DNA of 64,000 bases from Palsa-504 sp050011155 (GCA_050011155.1 JBEKJP010000016.1:35917-99916); one strand, 5' to 3'; shown: positions 7,321-15,785, numbered from the stretch's first letter. The notes: generated by a model not told the origin, from the sequence alone. Numbers and translations are program-made.

Positions 7321-8133
7321 ATGGACTTGATGACGATCGGCGCGTTCGCCGGGCGGACCCGGCTGTCCGCCAAGGCGCTGCGGCTGTACGACCGGCTGGG
7401 GCTGCTGCCCCCGGCCCGGGTCGACCCGGACAGCGGCTACCGGTTCTACGGCGAGGACCAGGTGGCCACGGCGCGGGTCATCGCGCTGCTGCGGCGCCTG
7501 GGCATGCCGCTGACCGTCATCGCGGACATCGCCGCCAAGCCGCCCGGCGAGGCGGCCGCGGCGGTCGGCGCGTACTGGGCCGATGTCGAGTCGGCCACCG
7601 CGGACCGCCGGGTCCTGGCCTCCTACATCCAGGCGAAGCTCACTGGAGGCGACATGCCGAACTACGACATCACCACCCGCGCCATCCCGCCGCGCACCAT
7701 CGTGTCCATCTCCCGCCACTTGCACGCGGCCGAGACGGACGCGTTCTTCGCCGACGCGTTCGCCCGGCTGCGATCCGCCGCTCCCGGCCTGGAGGGCATC
7801 GCCGGCTGCCCCTACCTGATCTTCTACGGCGAGGTCAGCGACGACAGCGACGGCCCGCTCGAGCTGTGCCGCCCGGTTTCGACCCGCCCCGGCCCCGCCA
7901 CGGGAGAAGACGTCCAGGTCCGGGAGGAGCCCGCCCACACCGAGGCTTACATCCGGGTGGCCATGAAGGACATGGGCTGGCCCGCCCTGGCCCCCGCCGT
8001 CGACGCGCTCGAGGCCTGGGTCCGCGGCCAGCAGCGCGAGCCAGCCGGGGCGCTGCGCCAGGTCCTGATCGGCGACCAGCGCACCGCCGCCCCCGACACC
8101 CCCGTCTGCGACCTCAGCATCCCCCTGAAGTAA
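7321..8133 (+). CDS. MerR-family regulator with GyrI-like effector-binding domain
   Basis: A 270-residue transcription factor behind GGAGG. Residues 4-72 are the MerR winged helix (IGAFAGRTRLSAKALRLYDRLGLL, then DSGYRFYGEDQ), followed by a short coiled coil. The rest (from about 110: YDITTRAIPPRTIVSISRHL through the end) resembles the GyrI/SOUL effector-binding domain used by BmrR-type activators to sense hydrophobic or cationic compounds. No transporter gene is adjacent, so its target is unknown. It starts 65 bases after the kinase gene and may be transcribed with it, although the ordinary base composition suggests it belongs to the host background. Confidence 0.85.
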   Translation: MDLMTIGAFAGRTRLSAKALRLYDRLGLLPPARVDPDSGYRFYGEDQVATARVIALLRRLGMPLTVIADIAAKPPGEAAAAVGAYWADVESATADRRVLASYIQAKLTGGDMPNYDITTRAIPPRTIVSISRHLHAAETDAFFADAFARLRSAAPGLEGIAGCPYLIFYGEVSDDSDGPLELCRPVSTRPGPATGEDVQVREEPAHTEAYIRVAMKDMGWPALAPAVDALEAWVRGQQREPAGALRQVLIGDQRTAAPDTPVCDLSIPLK

Positions 8134-8567
8134 CCAGCCCGAGAACCAGCCCGCCTGAGTTGATCCTGTCCCGGGCGCTGTGAAACCAGACTTCCAGCGC
8201 GTCAGAACGTGCTGGAACCGGGGTTTCATCGCGTTCCGGCAGCGTGGTCGTCGCCGGAAACGGTCATCGGGTTTCCCTTCCGAACGGCGGTCCGGCCGGT
8301 ACACGACCCGCCACCGTTCGTCGCCCGCCGTGAAGCCCGGACGGTCCTGCCATCCATCCCCCTAGCCCCCGCAGACTGCTGTCACCGGTAAGGAAGGGGC
8401 ACGGGGCGGGCTGATACACGGCCGCGAAAAACCCAAAAATCAAACTCAGCATAACGAACGAAGCCAGCCTCGAGCCCCCCTGCTGGCCATTTGCCGCCGG
8501 TACGGAAGAACCGCCACAATGGGCGTATGCCACCGGAGCGCTGGGGGCCTCGTGGGGGCTGCGAGCC
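8134..8567. other. Intergenic stretch with an AT-richer patch
   Basis: After the MerR stop there is one dispersed repeat (8181-8230), then about 200 bases of G+C-rich spacer without coding features. A locally A-rich segment (about 8425-8465) may hold the promoter of the downstream small gene. No RNA gene was recognised. Confidence 0.4.
8181..8230. repeat. Dispersed ~50-bp repeat, copy 2 of 4, hairpin-forming
   Basis: The best-folded copy. Outer arms TGAAACC (8181) and GGTTTCA (8222-8228) enclose inner arms TTCCAGC and GCTGGAA around GCGTCAGAACGT. It would form a long cruciform or RNA hairpin. It matches the elements at 777, 32893 and 44409, all intergenic. Confidence 0.6.
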
Positions 8568-8984
8568 TTGGCCGAAGCACAGTGGATCATCAACCTCGGC
8601 CTGTGGTACGTCATATCGTGGTTCTTCTTCCCGCACGCGCTGCTGGAGCCGATCGCGGCGGTCGTCGCGGTCCTCTACGCGGGCGGCTTGCTCCTGCCGT
8701 TGCGGGTTACGCTCGACCCCGATCGCGGCGAGCTAGCGATCACGATGGCCTTCTGGACCCGGCACGTACCCCTTACCCGGGTCACCCGGGTGGACGAGAT
8801 CGGGAGGCTCGGAGCCCGGATCTCGGCCGGGGACGGAGTGTCCTACGGGATCACCCCGTTCGAGCGGCGCCGCTGGCCAGCCGGTCAGCGGTACCCGCGC
8901 CAGGCGCCGCCAGCGGCCGGCGTCCGCACGGAAATCACCCCACACCTCGGCCGCGTCGACGCGGATCGTCATCGGCCGGGCTAG
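8568..8984 (+). CDS. Small membrane protein with PH-like domain, unknown function
   Basis: A 138-residue reading frame, start uncertain (TTG at 8568; the frame stays open upstream but no ATG or GTG fits). The N-terminus has two hydrophobic helices (LWYVISWFFF and LEPIAAVVAVLYAGGLLLPL). A strand-rich segment follows (VTLDPDRGELAITMAFWTRHVPLTRVTRV), resembling bacterial PH-like membrane proteins. Family-like sequence ends near FERRRW at about 8877; the last 35 residues are read from the antisense of the phosphoesterase gene. The two convergent genes overlap by about 250 bases, suggesting a lost stop. Moderate support from the TM pattern only. Confidence 0.45.
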   Translation: MAEAQWIINLGLWYVISWFFFPHALLEPIAAVVAVLYAGGLLLPLRVTLDPDRGELAITMAFWTRHVPLTRVTRVDEIGRLGARISAGDGVSYGITPFERRRWPAGQRYPRQAPPAAGVRTEITPHLGRVDADRHRPG

Positions 8985-9404
8985 GCCGAGCCCGGCCGCG
9001 ATGGCGGGCTTGCCGTCCTCGTCGAGGTCGGCGTACAGCAGGCTGAGGTGCGGCCGGTACGGTTCGGGCGCGAGGCCGAGGGCCCGCTCGGCCGCCTCGT
9101 GCAGCGCGGTGAGCCGCGCGGACGGTTCGGCCCGCAGGTACAGCGAGCGGAAGAACACCGGCTCGTATCCCACCCCGGTCAGCCGCACCTCCAACGGCGC
9201 CACCCCCGCCGTCACCCGGGCGACCACCCCGGCCACCGCGTCCGGCGCGGCCTCGGTCACCCCGGCCAGGGTCACGTGCGGCGCGAACACCGGCCCGCCG
9301 TAGCTCGAGGCCAGCTCCGCGATCACGCGCGCCAGCCGGTCCCGTTCCGGTCCCGGGGCGGGGACCAGCCAGGTCATGCACGAGGCCACCTCGTTCGGCA
9401 CCAT
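8733..9404 (-). CDS. 2H phosphoesterase (2'-5' RNA ligase / cyclic phosphodiesterase-like)
   Basis: A 223-residue protein with the two HxT/Sx motifs that define the 2H superfamily: PHVTL near residue 39 and PHLSL near residue 121. These enzymes open cyclic phosphates or 2'-5' linkages in RNA and nucleotides. The ATG at 9404 follows GGGAG; an internal ATG at 9377 (MTWLV) is possible. The conserved fold ends near RVPLTGW (about 8878), and the remaining 45 or so residues read through the antisense of the convergent membrane-protein gene to a stop at 8733. No operon partner. The substrate cannot be inferred; tRNA-splicing cyclic phosphates or ADP-ribose cyclic phosphate are known for relatives. 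Confidence 0.75.
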   Translation of the reverse strand: MVPNEVASCMTWLVPAPGPERDRLARVIAELASSYGGPVFAPHVTLAGVTEAAPDAVAGVVARVTAGVAPLEVRLTGVGYEPVFFRSLYLRAEPSARLTALHEAAERALGLAPEPYRPHLSLLYADLDEDGKPAIAAGLGLARPMTIRVDAAEVWGDFRADAGRWRRLARVPLTGWPAAPLERGDPVGHSVPGRDPGSEPPDLVHPGDPGKGYVPGPEGHRDR

Positions 9405-9496
9405 GATCTTGATTCTCCCGAACGCAGCCGGTGCCCCGCATCCCGGCGGCACCGCCGCGGGTCCAGGAACCCGCGGCGGTGCCGGGACGGACGTCC

Positions 9497-10471
9497 TCAG
9501 GCCGGGCCCGGGTCCGTGTCCCGGGCCGGACCGGGGGCCTGGGCCGGATCCGGACGGACGCCCTGAGCCGGACGTGAAGCCTGCTCGCGGGCCAGGTTCA
9601 GCAGGCGTTCGGCCTGGCTCACCATCCAGTCCGCGCGCTCCCTGAGCTCGTCGAACCGCTGCCAGACGAGGCCGGCCCGATCCGGTCCCTGGCCGCCTCG
9701 TGCCCCGTGCGGGTGCCGGGTCACCGGCGGGCCGGGGGGTACCGGCGGTACGGGAGGCACCGGGGGCACGGGGGGGACCGGCGGAACGCGGCCGCTCCAG
9801 TCACCCGGGCCCCCGTGGTGGTGGACCTGGTGGTGGACCCCGTGGTGGTGGACCCCGTGGTGGTGAACTCGGTGACGCTGCGGCCCGTCGTGCTCGCGGG
9901 TTTCCCATTCCGTCCCGTCGGCTTCCTCGTCCGCCCCGTCGGCTAGGTCGGCGGCCTCGGCCGCCATATCGGCGGCGTCGTGTGCCATCATGGCGGCCTC
10001 GTCCGCCCGTTCGGCTTCCCGCTCGGCCCGCTCGAATCGGTGCCGGGCCGCCTCCGCCGCGGCCCGGGCCTCGGCGGCCCGCTGGTACGCGGCCTCCTGC
10101 TCCCGTTCATCGGCCCAGCCGCGGGTGAGGTCGGCCGCCTCGGCCGCCATATCGGCGGCGTCGGACGCCATCATGGCCGCCTCGTCCGCCCGCCCGACCC
10201 GCTCCTGGGCCTGCTCGGCCTGCTCCTGAGCCTCCTCGGCCAGCCGCCGCGCCTGCTCCGCTCGCTCCCGGAGGCCGGACCCGGTCTCCGCCGGGCCGGG
10301 GTCGCCCGCGGCACTTTCGGTGGCTTCCGCTTCCGGGCCGCCCGGGTCGCCCGCGGCACTTTCGGCGGCTTCCTGCTCGTCTGCGACCGCGTGCCTGGCC
10401 ACGCTGTAGGGTTCGCCGGTTTCTGCCATGCGCTGACGAGTGGCGATCTTCCGCGCCTTGTCCTGAGTCAT
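9497..10471 (-). CDS. Coiled-coil, His-rich and Pro-rich protein, unknown function
   Basis: A 324-residue, highly charged protein. The start (MTQDKARKIATRQRMAETG) follows AGGAAG; this KAR-x-R-x-M-x-x-TG opening recurs in actinobacterial proteins of unknown role. Acidic low-complexity (28-65) is followed by long Ala/Glu/Arg coiled coils. These contain a twice-repeated DEAAMM-DAADMAAEAADL unit (about 97-115 and 161-180). A His-rich tract follows at about 199-220 (HHHGVHHHG), then a PPV-repeat at about 228-247 and a final amphipathic helix (FDELRERADWMVSQAERLL). No signal peptide or TM. The His tract could bind Zn or Ni; the coiled coil suggests oligomers or a filament. Neighbouring genes give no clue. 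Confidence 0.6.
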   Translation of the reverse strand: MTQDKARKIATRQRMAETGEPYSVARHAVADEQEAAESAAGDPGGPEAEATESAAGDPGPAETGSGLRERAEQARRLAEEAQEQAEQAQERVGRADEAAMMASDAADMAAEAADLTRGWADEREQEAAYQRAAEARAAAEAARHRFERAEREAERADEAAMMAHDAADMAAEAADLADGADEEADGTEWETREHDGPQRHRVHHHGVHHHGVHHQVHHHGGPGDWSGRVPPVPPVPPVPPVPPVPPGPPVTRHPHGARGGQGPDRAGLVWQRFDELRERADWMVSQAERLLNLAREQASRPAQGVRPDPAQAPGPARDTDPGPA

Positions 10472-10726
10472 GATCATTTCTTCCTGGCGGGTCGGCCCGC
10501 GTCTGCCCGCCACGGATGAGTGGCATGACTAGCAAAGACCGTCACGACGAACGGCGTGGCCGGCCAGCCCCGCGAGTCGCAGACCCTTGTCCTCGTCGCC
10601 AGCGCCGGCGCGGGCCGTCGGTGGCTCGGAAGCGGGCAGGCGGTGCGCTGCCACTACTCCGGAGCGTACCGAGCCACCGCGCGGGCGGCAATGCGGAAAA
10701 CCCGACGGTTCGCGCGGGGGATATCC

Positions 10727-11656
10727 CTAGGCCGCCTGGGCGCGGATGGCCGTGATCAGCGTGCTGGCGGTAGCGGTCAGCGGCCGGTGCCGGGCGTAGC
10801 ACAGGGCGATCGTCCGCGTGGGCGGTGCCTCTTGCGGCTCGAGCCAGGTCAGCGCGGGGTCGATGGCGCGGGCGGCGACCACCCGCCCGATGCAGGCGTG
10901 GCCGAGCCCGGCCGCCACCAGCCGTTGCAGGGCGAGGTTGTCGTCGGTGCGGTAGACGATCCTGGGCGCGATGCCGCGCCGGGCCCAGGTGTCCTCGAGT
11001 TCGGCCTGCCCGCGCCACCGGCGGGTCCAGGCCACCAGGTCCTGCCGGTCGAGCGCGTCGAAGCCGGGATGGTCCAGGCCCGCGATCGCGCTGTCGCGGC
11101 GGGTCAGGATCACCCAGGGGTCCGCCACGATTGCGATGGCCTCGACGTACTCGTCGGTCTCCGAGTCGTAGGAGAACGCCAGGTCGAGCTCACCCCGGCG
11201 CAGGGCGTCGCGCGAGTTCTCCGGGTCGTCGGCCGCGACGAGCACCACCTCGACGCCGGGGTGGTCGTCGCGGAAGGCGCGCAGGGCGCCGGGCATGATC
11301 TCGGCGGCCGAGGTCTGGGTGACGCCGACCCGGACGCGCACGCTCTCCCCGCGGGCCGCCTGCTCGGCGTCGGCGGCGACCGCCTCGACCTCGCTGAACG
11401 CCCGCCGGGCCCGGCGGCAGACCGCCTCGCCGGCTGGGGTCAGGCGCACCTGCGCCCGGCCGCCCGGGCGGTGGAACAGCGACTGACCCAGGGCGGTCTC
11501 CAGCGCCGAGACCTGATGCGACAGCGCGGACTGGGTGAAGCCGAGCGCGGCGGCCGCGCGGCGGAACGATCCGAGTTCGGCGATGGCCAGGACCGCCTGA
11601 AGCTCACGCAGCCCGAGCCCGCTTTTGATCGGCTGTATCGATCGCAACTGCGACAT
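10727..11656 (-). CDS. LysR-family transcriptional regulator
   Basis: A 309-residue LysR regulator. Residues 15-75 form the winged helix (LQAVLAIAELGSFRRAAAALGFTQSALSHQV), and 95-300 the periplasmic-binding-like effector domain. It is divergent from the MFS transporter gene at 11733, the classic layout in which the LysR protein controls itself and its neighbour. The 76-base spacer has an A+T-rich core with TTTAG...CTAAA and a repeated TTTTCTCAC, a likely binding site. The effector is unknown, but control of export of a small compound is the natural reading. Confidence 0.9.
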   Translation of the reverse strand: MSQLRSIQPIKSGLGLRELQAVLAIAELGSFRRAAAALGFTQSALSHQVSALETALGQSLFHRPGGRAQVRLTPAGEAVCRRARRAFSEVEAVAADAEQAARGESVRVRVGVTQTSAAEIMPGALRAFRDDHPGVEVVLVAADDPENSRDALRRGELDLAFSYDSETDEYVEAIAIVADPWVILTRRDSAIAGLDHPGFDALDRQDLVAWTRRWRGQAELEDTWARRGIAPRIVYRTDDNLALQRLVAAGLGHACIGRVVAARAIDPALTWLEPQEAPPTRTIALCYARHRPLTATASTLITAIRAQAA

Positions 11657-11732
11657 TTTCTCACTTTAGCTTAACTTTTTCTCACACTAAACTGACGCTT
11701 GCTAGCTGATCCAGCGTGACAGGGAGGACATC
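11657..11732. promoter_or_regulatory. LysR-MFS divergent promoter/operator
   Basis: The direct repeat TTTTCTCAC at 11656-11664 and 11677-11685 has units 21 bp apart, about two helical turns. The pair TTTAG (11665) and CTAAA (11687-11691) forms an inverted repeat. The A+T-rich core stands out against G+C-rich flanks and fits LysR box placement between divergent genes. Confidence 0.5.
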
Positions 11733-13055
11733 GTGGTGCAGGCCGCCAGGACCGGTGCGGGAGGCCGCCTGTTCCGCGCTCTGATCGGTGCCCTCATCTT
11801 GGTGAGCGCCGCCGCCCAGTTCGCGCTGGTCCCGGTGATGCCGGTGTACGCCCGCCGGTTCGGCCTGTCCGGGTTCGAGCAGGGGATGGTGCTCGGCGCG
11901 ACCGGGCTCGCCACCCTGATCGTGTCCGGGCCGGCCGGGGCGATGTCCGACCGGTTCGGCCCGCGGCGGGTCACCCTGGCCGCGGGCGTGCTGATGGCGG
12001 CGGCTACGGCGGCGCAGGCGCTGTCCGGCGGCTTCCAGGCTCTGCTGGCGGCCCGGCTGGCGTTCGGGGCCGGGTACGGCATGGTGTGGACGGCGGGCCT
12101 GTGCTGGCTGGCCGGCGCCGCGGCCGGTGCGGCGGCCGGCGGCCCGCCCGCCCCGCCCGCCCCGCCCGCCCTGGGTGGTTCGGTGGCCGCGGCCGGCGTC
12201 GGCGGCGTGGCCGGGCCCGCGGCCTCAGGCGCCCTCGCCTCACATGTCGGGCTGGGCGTGCCGCTGCTGGTCACCGCGGCCGGCTTCGCCGTGATCACGG
12301 CCGGGCTGGCCGCCTTCCGGGTCCCGCCCGGGCCGGCCGCGCCCCGCGCGGGCAAGATGCTGGGCCCGCGGGCGGTGGCGGCGAACCGGGAGCTGGCCGG
12401 TGCCGCCGCCGCGGTCGTGACCGCCGGGCTGAGCACCGGCGTCTGCGCCCTGCTGGTCCCGGCCCTGCTGCATGCCGCCGGCGCCTCGGCCGGGCGGATC
12501 GGCCTGTACTTCGCGGTGGCGGGGATCATGTTCGCGGTCGGCAGCGCGGTGACCGCCGCGGCCGGGCGGCGGGCGGTGAGCCTGCCGGTGACCTGCGCCG
12601 GCATGCTCGTCCTGGCGGCCGCGCTCACGCCCGCCGTCGTCGGCGCGACACCGCTGCTCCTGCTGGTGATGCTGTGCGTCACGACCGCGGCCAGGTCCGT
12701 CCTGTGGACGGTCAGCTATTCCCTGGCCGCCGGGGCGGGCCAGGACAGTACCGGCCTAGGGGCGTCGATCGGGCTGCTCAACCTCATCTGGGCGGCCACG
12801 GCGGTGCTGGGCCCGCTGGCCGCGGGGCTGGCCGCCGAGCACCTCGGCCCGGGCGCGGCGTTCGGGCTGACCCAGGCCGCGTGCGTCGTGGCGCTGGCCG
12901 TCACCGCCACGATGACGTGGCACGGCCGCCGCCGCGTCCGCGGGTGTGAAATCCTGACCCGGTGCACTTGCTGCCCGCGGACCGGTCCGATCACCGGGTC
13001 ATCGACGCCGAACGGATCTGCCAGGCCATCGCGGCCCTGGATCGCCCGGAGGTGA
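11733..13055 (+). CDS. MFS transporter
   Basis: A 440-residue major facilitator superfamily protein with about 12 hydrophobic helices. GTG at 11733 follows AGGGAGGA. The loop 2-3 signature appears as GAMSDRFGPRRVTLAAG at about residues 68-84. A Gly/Pro/Ala-rich insertion (GGPPAPPAPPALGG, about 132-148) interrupts the region around helix 5. The membrane domain ends near TMTWHGRRR (12932); the remaining 40 residues, with a CTCCPR stretch, overlap the ArsR gene in another frame and are probably a non-conserved tail. It lies opposite the LysR gene; the substrate is unknown, with drug or metabolite efflux most likely. Confidence 0.85.
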   Translation: MVQAARTGAGGRLFRALIGALILVSAAAQFALVPVMPVYARRFGLSGFEQGMVLGATGLATLIVSGPAGAMSDRFGPRRVTLAAGVLMAAATAAQALSGGFQALLAARLAFGAGYGMVWTAGLCWLAGAAAGAAAGGPPAPPAPPALGGSVAAAGVGGVAGPAASGALASHVGLGVPLLVTAAGFAVITAGLAAFRVPPGPAAPRAGKMLGPRAVAANRELAGAAAAVVTAGLSTGVCALLVPALLHAAGASAGRIGLYFAVAGIMFAVGSAVTAAAGRRAVSLPVTCAGMLVLAAALTPAVVGATPLLLLVMLCVTTAARSVLWTVSYSLAAGAGQDSTGLGASIGLLNLIWAATAVLGPLAAGLAAEHLGPGAAFGLTQAACVVALAVTATMTWHGRRRVRGCEILTRCTCCPRTGPITGSSTPNGSARPSRPWIARR

Positions 13056-13306
13056 TCGCGGCCCGGGCCCGGCAGTTCGCCGTGCTGGCCGATCCGACCC
13101 GGCTCACGCTGCTGACCGCCATTAAGGCCGCCGGTCCTATCAGCGTCTCTGACCTGGCCGCGGCGACCGGGATCAACGGCGCCACCGTCTCCCAGACGCT
13201 GCGCCACCTGCGCGCCAGCCAGACGGTCATCGCCGAGCGCGACGGGCGGGTGGTCCGCTACCGGCTGGCCAGCACCCCGGTCGCGGACCTGCTGGCCACC
13301 CCGTGA
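12962..13306 (+). CDS. ArsR-family winged-helix regulator
   Basis: A 114-residue protein: the ArsR/SmtB fold (FAVLADPTRLTLLTAIKAAGPISVSDLAAATGINGATVSQTLRHLR) followed by the wing (VIAERDGRVVRYRL). The metal-binding ELCVCDL motif of ArsR and the alpha-5 His/Asp ligands of SmtB are not visible, so it may not sense metal. Its GTG start overlaps the tail of the MFS gene by 94 bases, and its stop overlaps the start of the amidohydrolase gene (GTGA). The three genes are therefore probably one transcript. Confidence 0.85.
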   Translation: MHLLPADRSDHRVIDAERICQAIAALDRPEVIAARARQFAVLADPTRLTLLTAIKAAGPISVSDLAAATGINGATVSQTLRHLRASQTVIAERDGRVVRYRLASTPVADLLATP

Positions 13307-14931
13307 ACGGGTGGGCACTGGTCAACGCCAACGTGCTGACCATGGATCCGGGCCCCTTGGCGCGGCCGCGGGCCGCCGCGGTGGTCATGGCGGGCGGCCG
13401 GATCACCGCCCTGGACGAGGTCCCGGCCGGGGCGGCGCACGTGATCGACCTGGGCGGCGCGACCGTGCTGCCCGGCTTCCACGACGCGCACAACCACATG
13501 ACCGGCTTCGGCATGTCGCTGGGCGAGGTCGACCTGCGCTCGGACGCGGCGGGCACCCTGGACGAGCTGTACGCGGCCGTCGCGCGCCGGGCCGGGACGA
13601 CGGCGCCGGGGGAGTGGGTGGTCGGCTCCGGCTACGACCAGAACAAGCTCGGCGGCCACCCGCACCGGGACGCGCTGGACCGGGCCGCGCCCGGGCGCCG
13701 GGTCTGGCTGCGCCACACCTCCGGCCACATGTGCGTGGTGAACAGCGTGGTCCTGGCCGACCTCGGCGTGGACTCGGCCGCCACCGAGATACCTGGCGGC
13801 GTGGTCGCGGTCGACGACGGCGGCCGGCCCACCGGCCTGCTCGAGGAACGGGCCCAGCTGCTGGTCGGCAGCCTGGTCTACCCGTACCCGCTGGCCGAGC
13901 TGGCCGACGCGATCGCCCGCGCCGCCGAGGTCTACCTGCGCGAGGGCATCACCAGCTGCACCGAGGCCGGCATCGGCGGCGGCTGGGTCGCGCACAGCCC
14001 GGCTGAGCTGGCCGCCTACCAGCTCGCCCGGGACCAGGGCAGGCTCGGGGTCCGGGTCGAGCTGATGACCGCGGGCGAGGCGCTGCACCCGCTCGGCGCG
14101 CACGCCGGCGACAACCTGCCGGTCGGGCTCGACCTGGGGATCAAGTCCGGCTTCGGCGACGAATGGCTCCGCCTCGGCGCGACCAAGATCTTCGCCGACG
14201 GCTCCCTGGTCGGCCGGACCGCGGCCATGAACGATCCCTACGCCGGCTCCGACCAGGCCGGCTACCTGCAGGCCGACGCGGCCGACCTGCAAGCCCTGAT
14301 CATCGCCGCGCACCGCTCCGGCTGGCAGGTCGCCACCCACGCGATCGGCGACCGGGCCATCGACGTGGTCCTCGACGCCTACGCCCGCGCCCGGTCCGAG
14401 TTTCCGCGACCGGACCCGAGGCACCGGATCGAGCACTTCGCCGTGGTCGGGCCGCGGCAGCTCGCCCGGGCGGCCGCGCTCGGCGTGATCGCGGTGCCGC
14501 AGGGCCGGTTCGCCTCCGAGCTCGGCGACGGCATGCTCGCCGCGGTCGGCCCGGACCGGCACGGCTGGCTGTACCGGCAGCGCTCGCTGCTCGAGGCGGG
14601 CATGGTGCTGCCGGGCAGCTCGGACCGGCCGGTGGTGGCCGGGGCGCCGCTGCTCGGCATCGCCGACATGGTGAACCGGCGGACCAGCTCGGGCGCGCCG
14701 TTCAACCCGGACGAGGCCATCACCGCCGAGCAGGCGCTGCGCGCCTGGACCTGGGGCTCGGCCTACGCCAGCCGCCAGGAACACGCCAAGGGCTCGGTCA
14801 CCCCCGGCAAGCTCGCCGACCTGGTGGTGCTGTCCGAGGACCCCACCGCGGTCAGCCCGGAGCGCATCGCCGGCCTGGAGGTAAGGGCCACCATCGTCGG
14901 CGGCGAGCTCCGCCACGGGAGCCTGGATTAG
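13303..14931 (+). CDS. YtcJ-type metal-dependent amidohydrolase
   Basis: A 542-residue amidohydrolase-3 family enzyme. The N-terminal beta-sandwich (ALVNANVLTMDP) leads to the metal motif HDAHNHM at about 64-70. The barrel strands follow, including FADGSLVGRTAAM, THAIGDRAID and RIEHF (about 375-379), with the C-terminal sandwich KGSVTPGKLADLVVL. YtcJ proteins hydrolyse N-acyl or cyclic amide substrates that are mostly undefined. Translation is coupled to the ArsR gene through a GTGA overlap. The stop overlaps that of the opposing pseudogene. Specificity cannot be assigned. Confidence 0.88.
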   Translation: MNGWALVNANVLTMDPGPLARPRAAAVVMAGGRITALDEVPAGAAHVIDLGGATVLPGFHDAHNHMTGFGMSLGEVDLRSDAAGTLDELYAAVARRAGTTAPGEWVVGSGYDQNKLGGHPHRDALDRAAPGRRVWLRHTSGHMCVVNSVVLADLGVDSAATEIPGGVVAVDDGGRPTGLLEERAQLLVGSLVYPYPLAELADAIARAAEVYLREGITSCTEAGIGGGWVAHSPAELAAYQLARDQGRLGVRVELMTAGEALHPLGAHAGDNLPVGLDLGIKSGFGDEWLRLGATKIFADGSLVGRTAAMNDPYAGSDQAGYLQADAADLQALIIAAHRSGWQVATHAIGDRAIDVVLDAYARARSEFPRPDPRHRIEHFAVVGPRQLARAAALGVIAVPQGRFASELGDGMLAAVGPDRHGWLYRQRSLLEAGMVLPGSSDRPVVAGAPLLGIADMVNRRTSSGAPFNPDEAITAEQALRAWTWGSAYASRQEHAKGSVTPGKLADLVVLSEDPTAVSPERIAGLEVRATIVGGELRHGSLD

Positions 14932-15266
14932 GGCCAGAGCCGCGCGGTGGCCAGGCGGGCGCCCTCGGCCAGCGCCTCGAACTTGGCCCACACGATCGTA
15001 GGGTGAATCTCCGGCCGGTACTAGGCGAAGAACCCGGTCTTGGACTGCTCGCCGTCGGATACCACGTCGAGCCCGGCCGCGCGCTGCCGCGCTACGACGC
15101 CGGCGACGGCCACTCGTTCGGCTTCGGCGCGTTCGGCTGGGCCGGCCGGATGCCCGGCGGCCGCCGCCTTCATCAGGTCGAGCAGCGCGGCCGGCCGGGC
15201 CAGGCTGCCCACGTGCGTGGTGCGGATGCGATCGGTGCTTCGCTGCATAACACCTGATATCTCCAC
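14928..15266 (-). pseudogene. Decayed cobalamin-independent methionine synthase-family gene
   Basis: The first 80 codons (RTTHVGSLARPAALLDLM, then VARQRAAGLDVVSDGEQSKTGFF) match the N-terminus of MetE-like/UROD-fold methyltransferases of the short type (normally about 370 residues). After an in-frame TAG the same frame continues with HPTIVWAKFEALAEGARLATARLW, which is the usual C-terminus of the same family. About 260 residues between are missing, so an internal deletion plus a stop has inactivated it. It is convergent with the amidohydrolase gene, stop on stop. Confidence 0.75.
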
Positions 15267-15561
15267 CCTGCCCCGGACGATGCCTCAGCTCAGCTTGTCT
15301 GCCGTTTTGGTCGCCATAGCGGAGGGGAGTAAGTCCGCAACACCAGAGCTGGCCGTCGGCTCACCATCGAAGCGACTATCCAGCACTGACCTCCGGCCGC
15401 CGAAAATGCTGGCGAACTAAACGATCTTTGAGCCTGGAGGTGACGGCGCTTCCGGTGAGGGCCGGGATTCCGGGATTCCGGGAGGGCGGCTGCCCTCTCT
15501 GCCAAGCTGGGCCCGGGATCCCAGGCACGGGCCGGAGGCGGGTGCCCCCGCGGGGCGCACA

Positions 15562-15623
15562 AGAACAGCACCGGTGGCACATGGGGTCACCTAGAACAGC
15601 ACCGATGGCACATAGGGTCACCT
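15562..15623. repeat. Two adjacent 31-bp direct repeats
   Basis: Both units begin AGAACAGCACCG and end GGGTCACCT. They differ at two positions and abut exactly (15562-15592 and 15593-15623). A partial third copy starts at 15964. No spacers separate the units, so this is not a CRISPR array. Confidence 0.65.
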
Positions 15624-15627
15624 AGGC

Positions 15628-15784
15628 GGGCGTTCCGGGACAACCTGAGCTCGCGGCGTAGTCGCGGTCATGCGGTGCTGCCGTGGCGAAATGCCCGGCT
15701 TGTCCCGGTTCACGGCGGCCCGGGCACCTGGTGCCGCCGGTCCTGCCGTCCCCGGAACCGGGACAATGTGAAGGTGACCCGGTG
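15628..15784. repeat. Long dispersed repeat segment I, copy 1
   Basis: Matches 60752-60901 in the same orientation. Shared blocks include GGCGTTCCGG-ACAACCTGAG, CGAAATGCCCGGCTTGTCCC and CCGGGACAATGTGAAGGTGA. The two copies are intergenic and 45 kb apart. Confidence 0.65.
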
Positions 15785-15785
15785 A

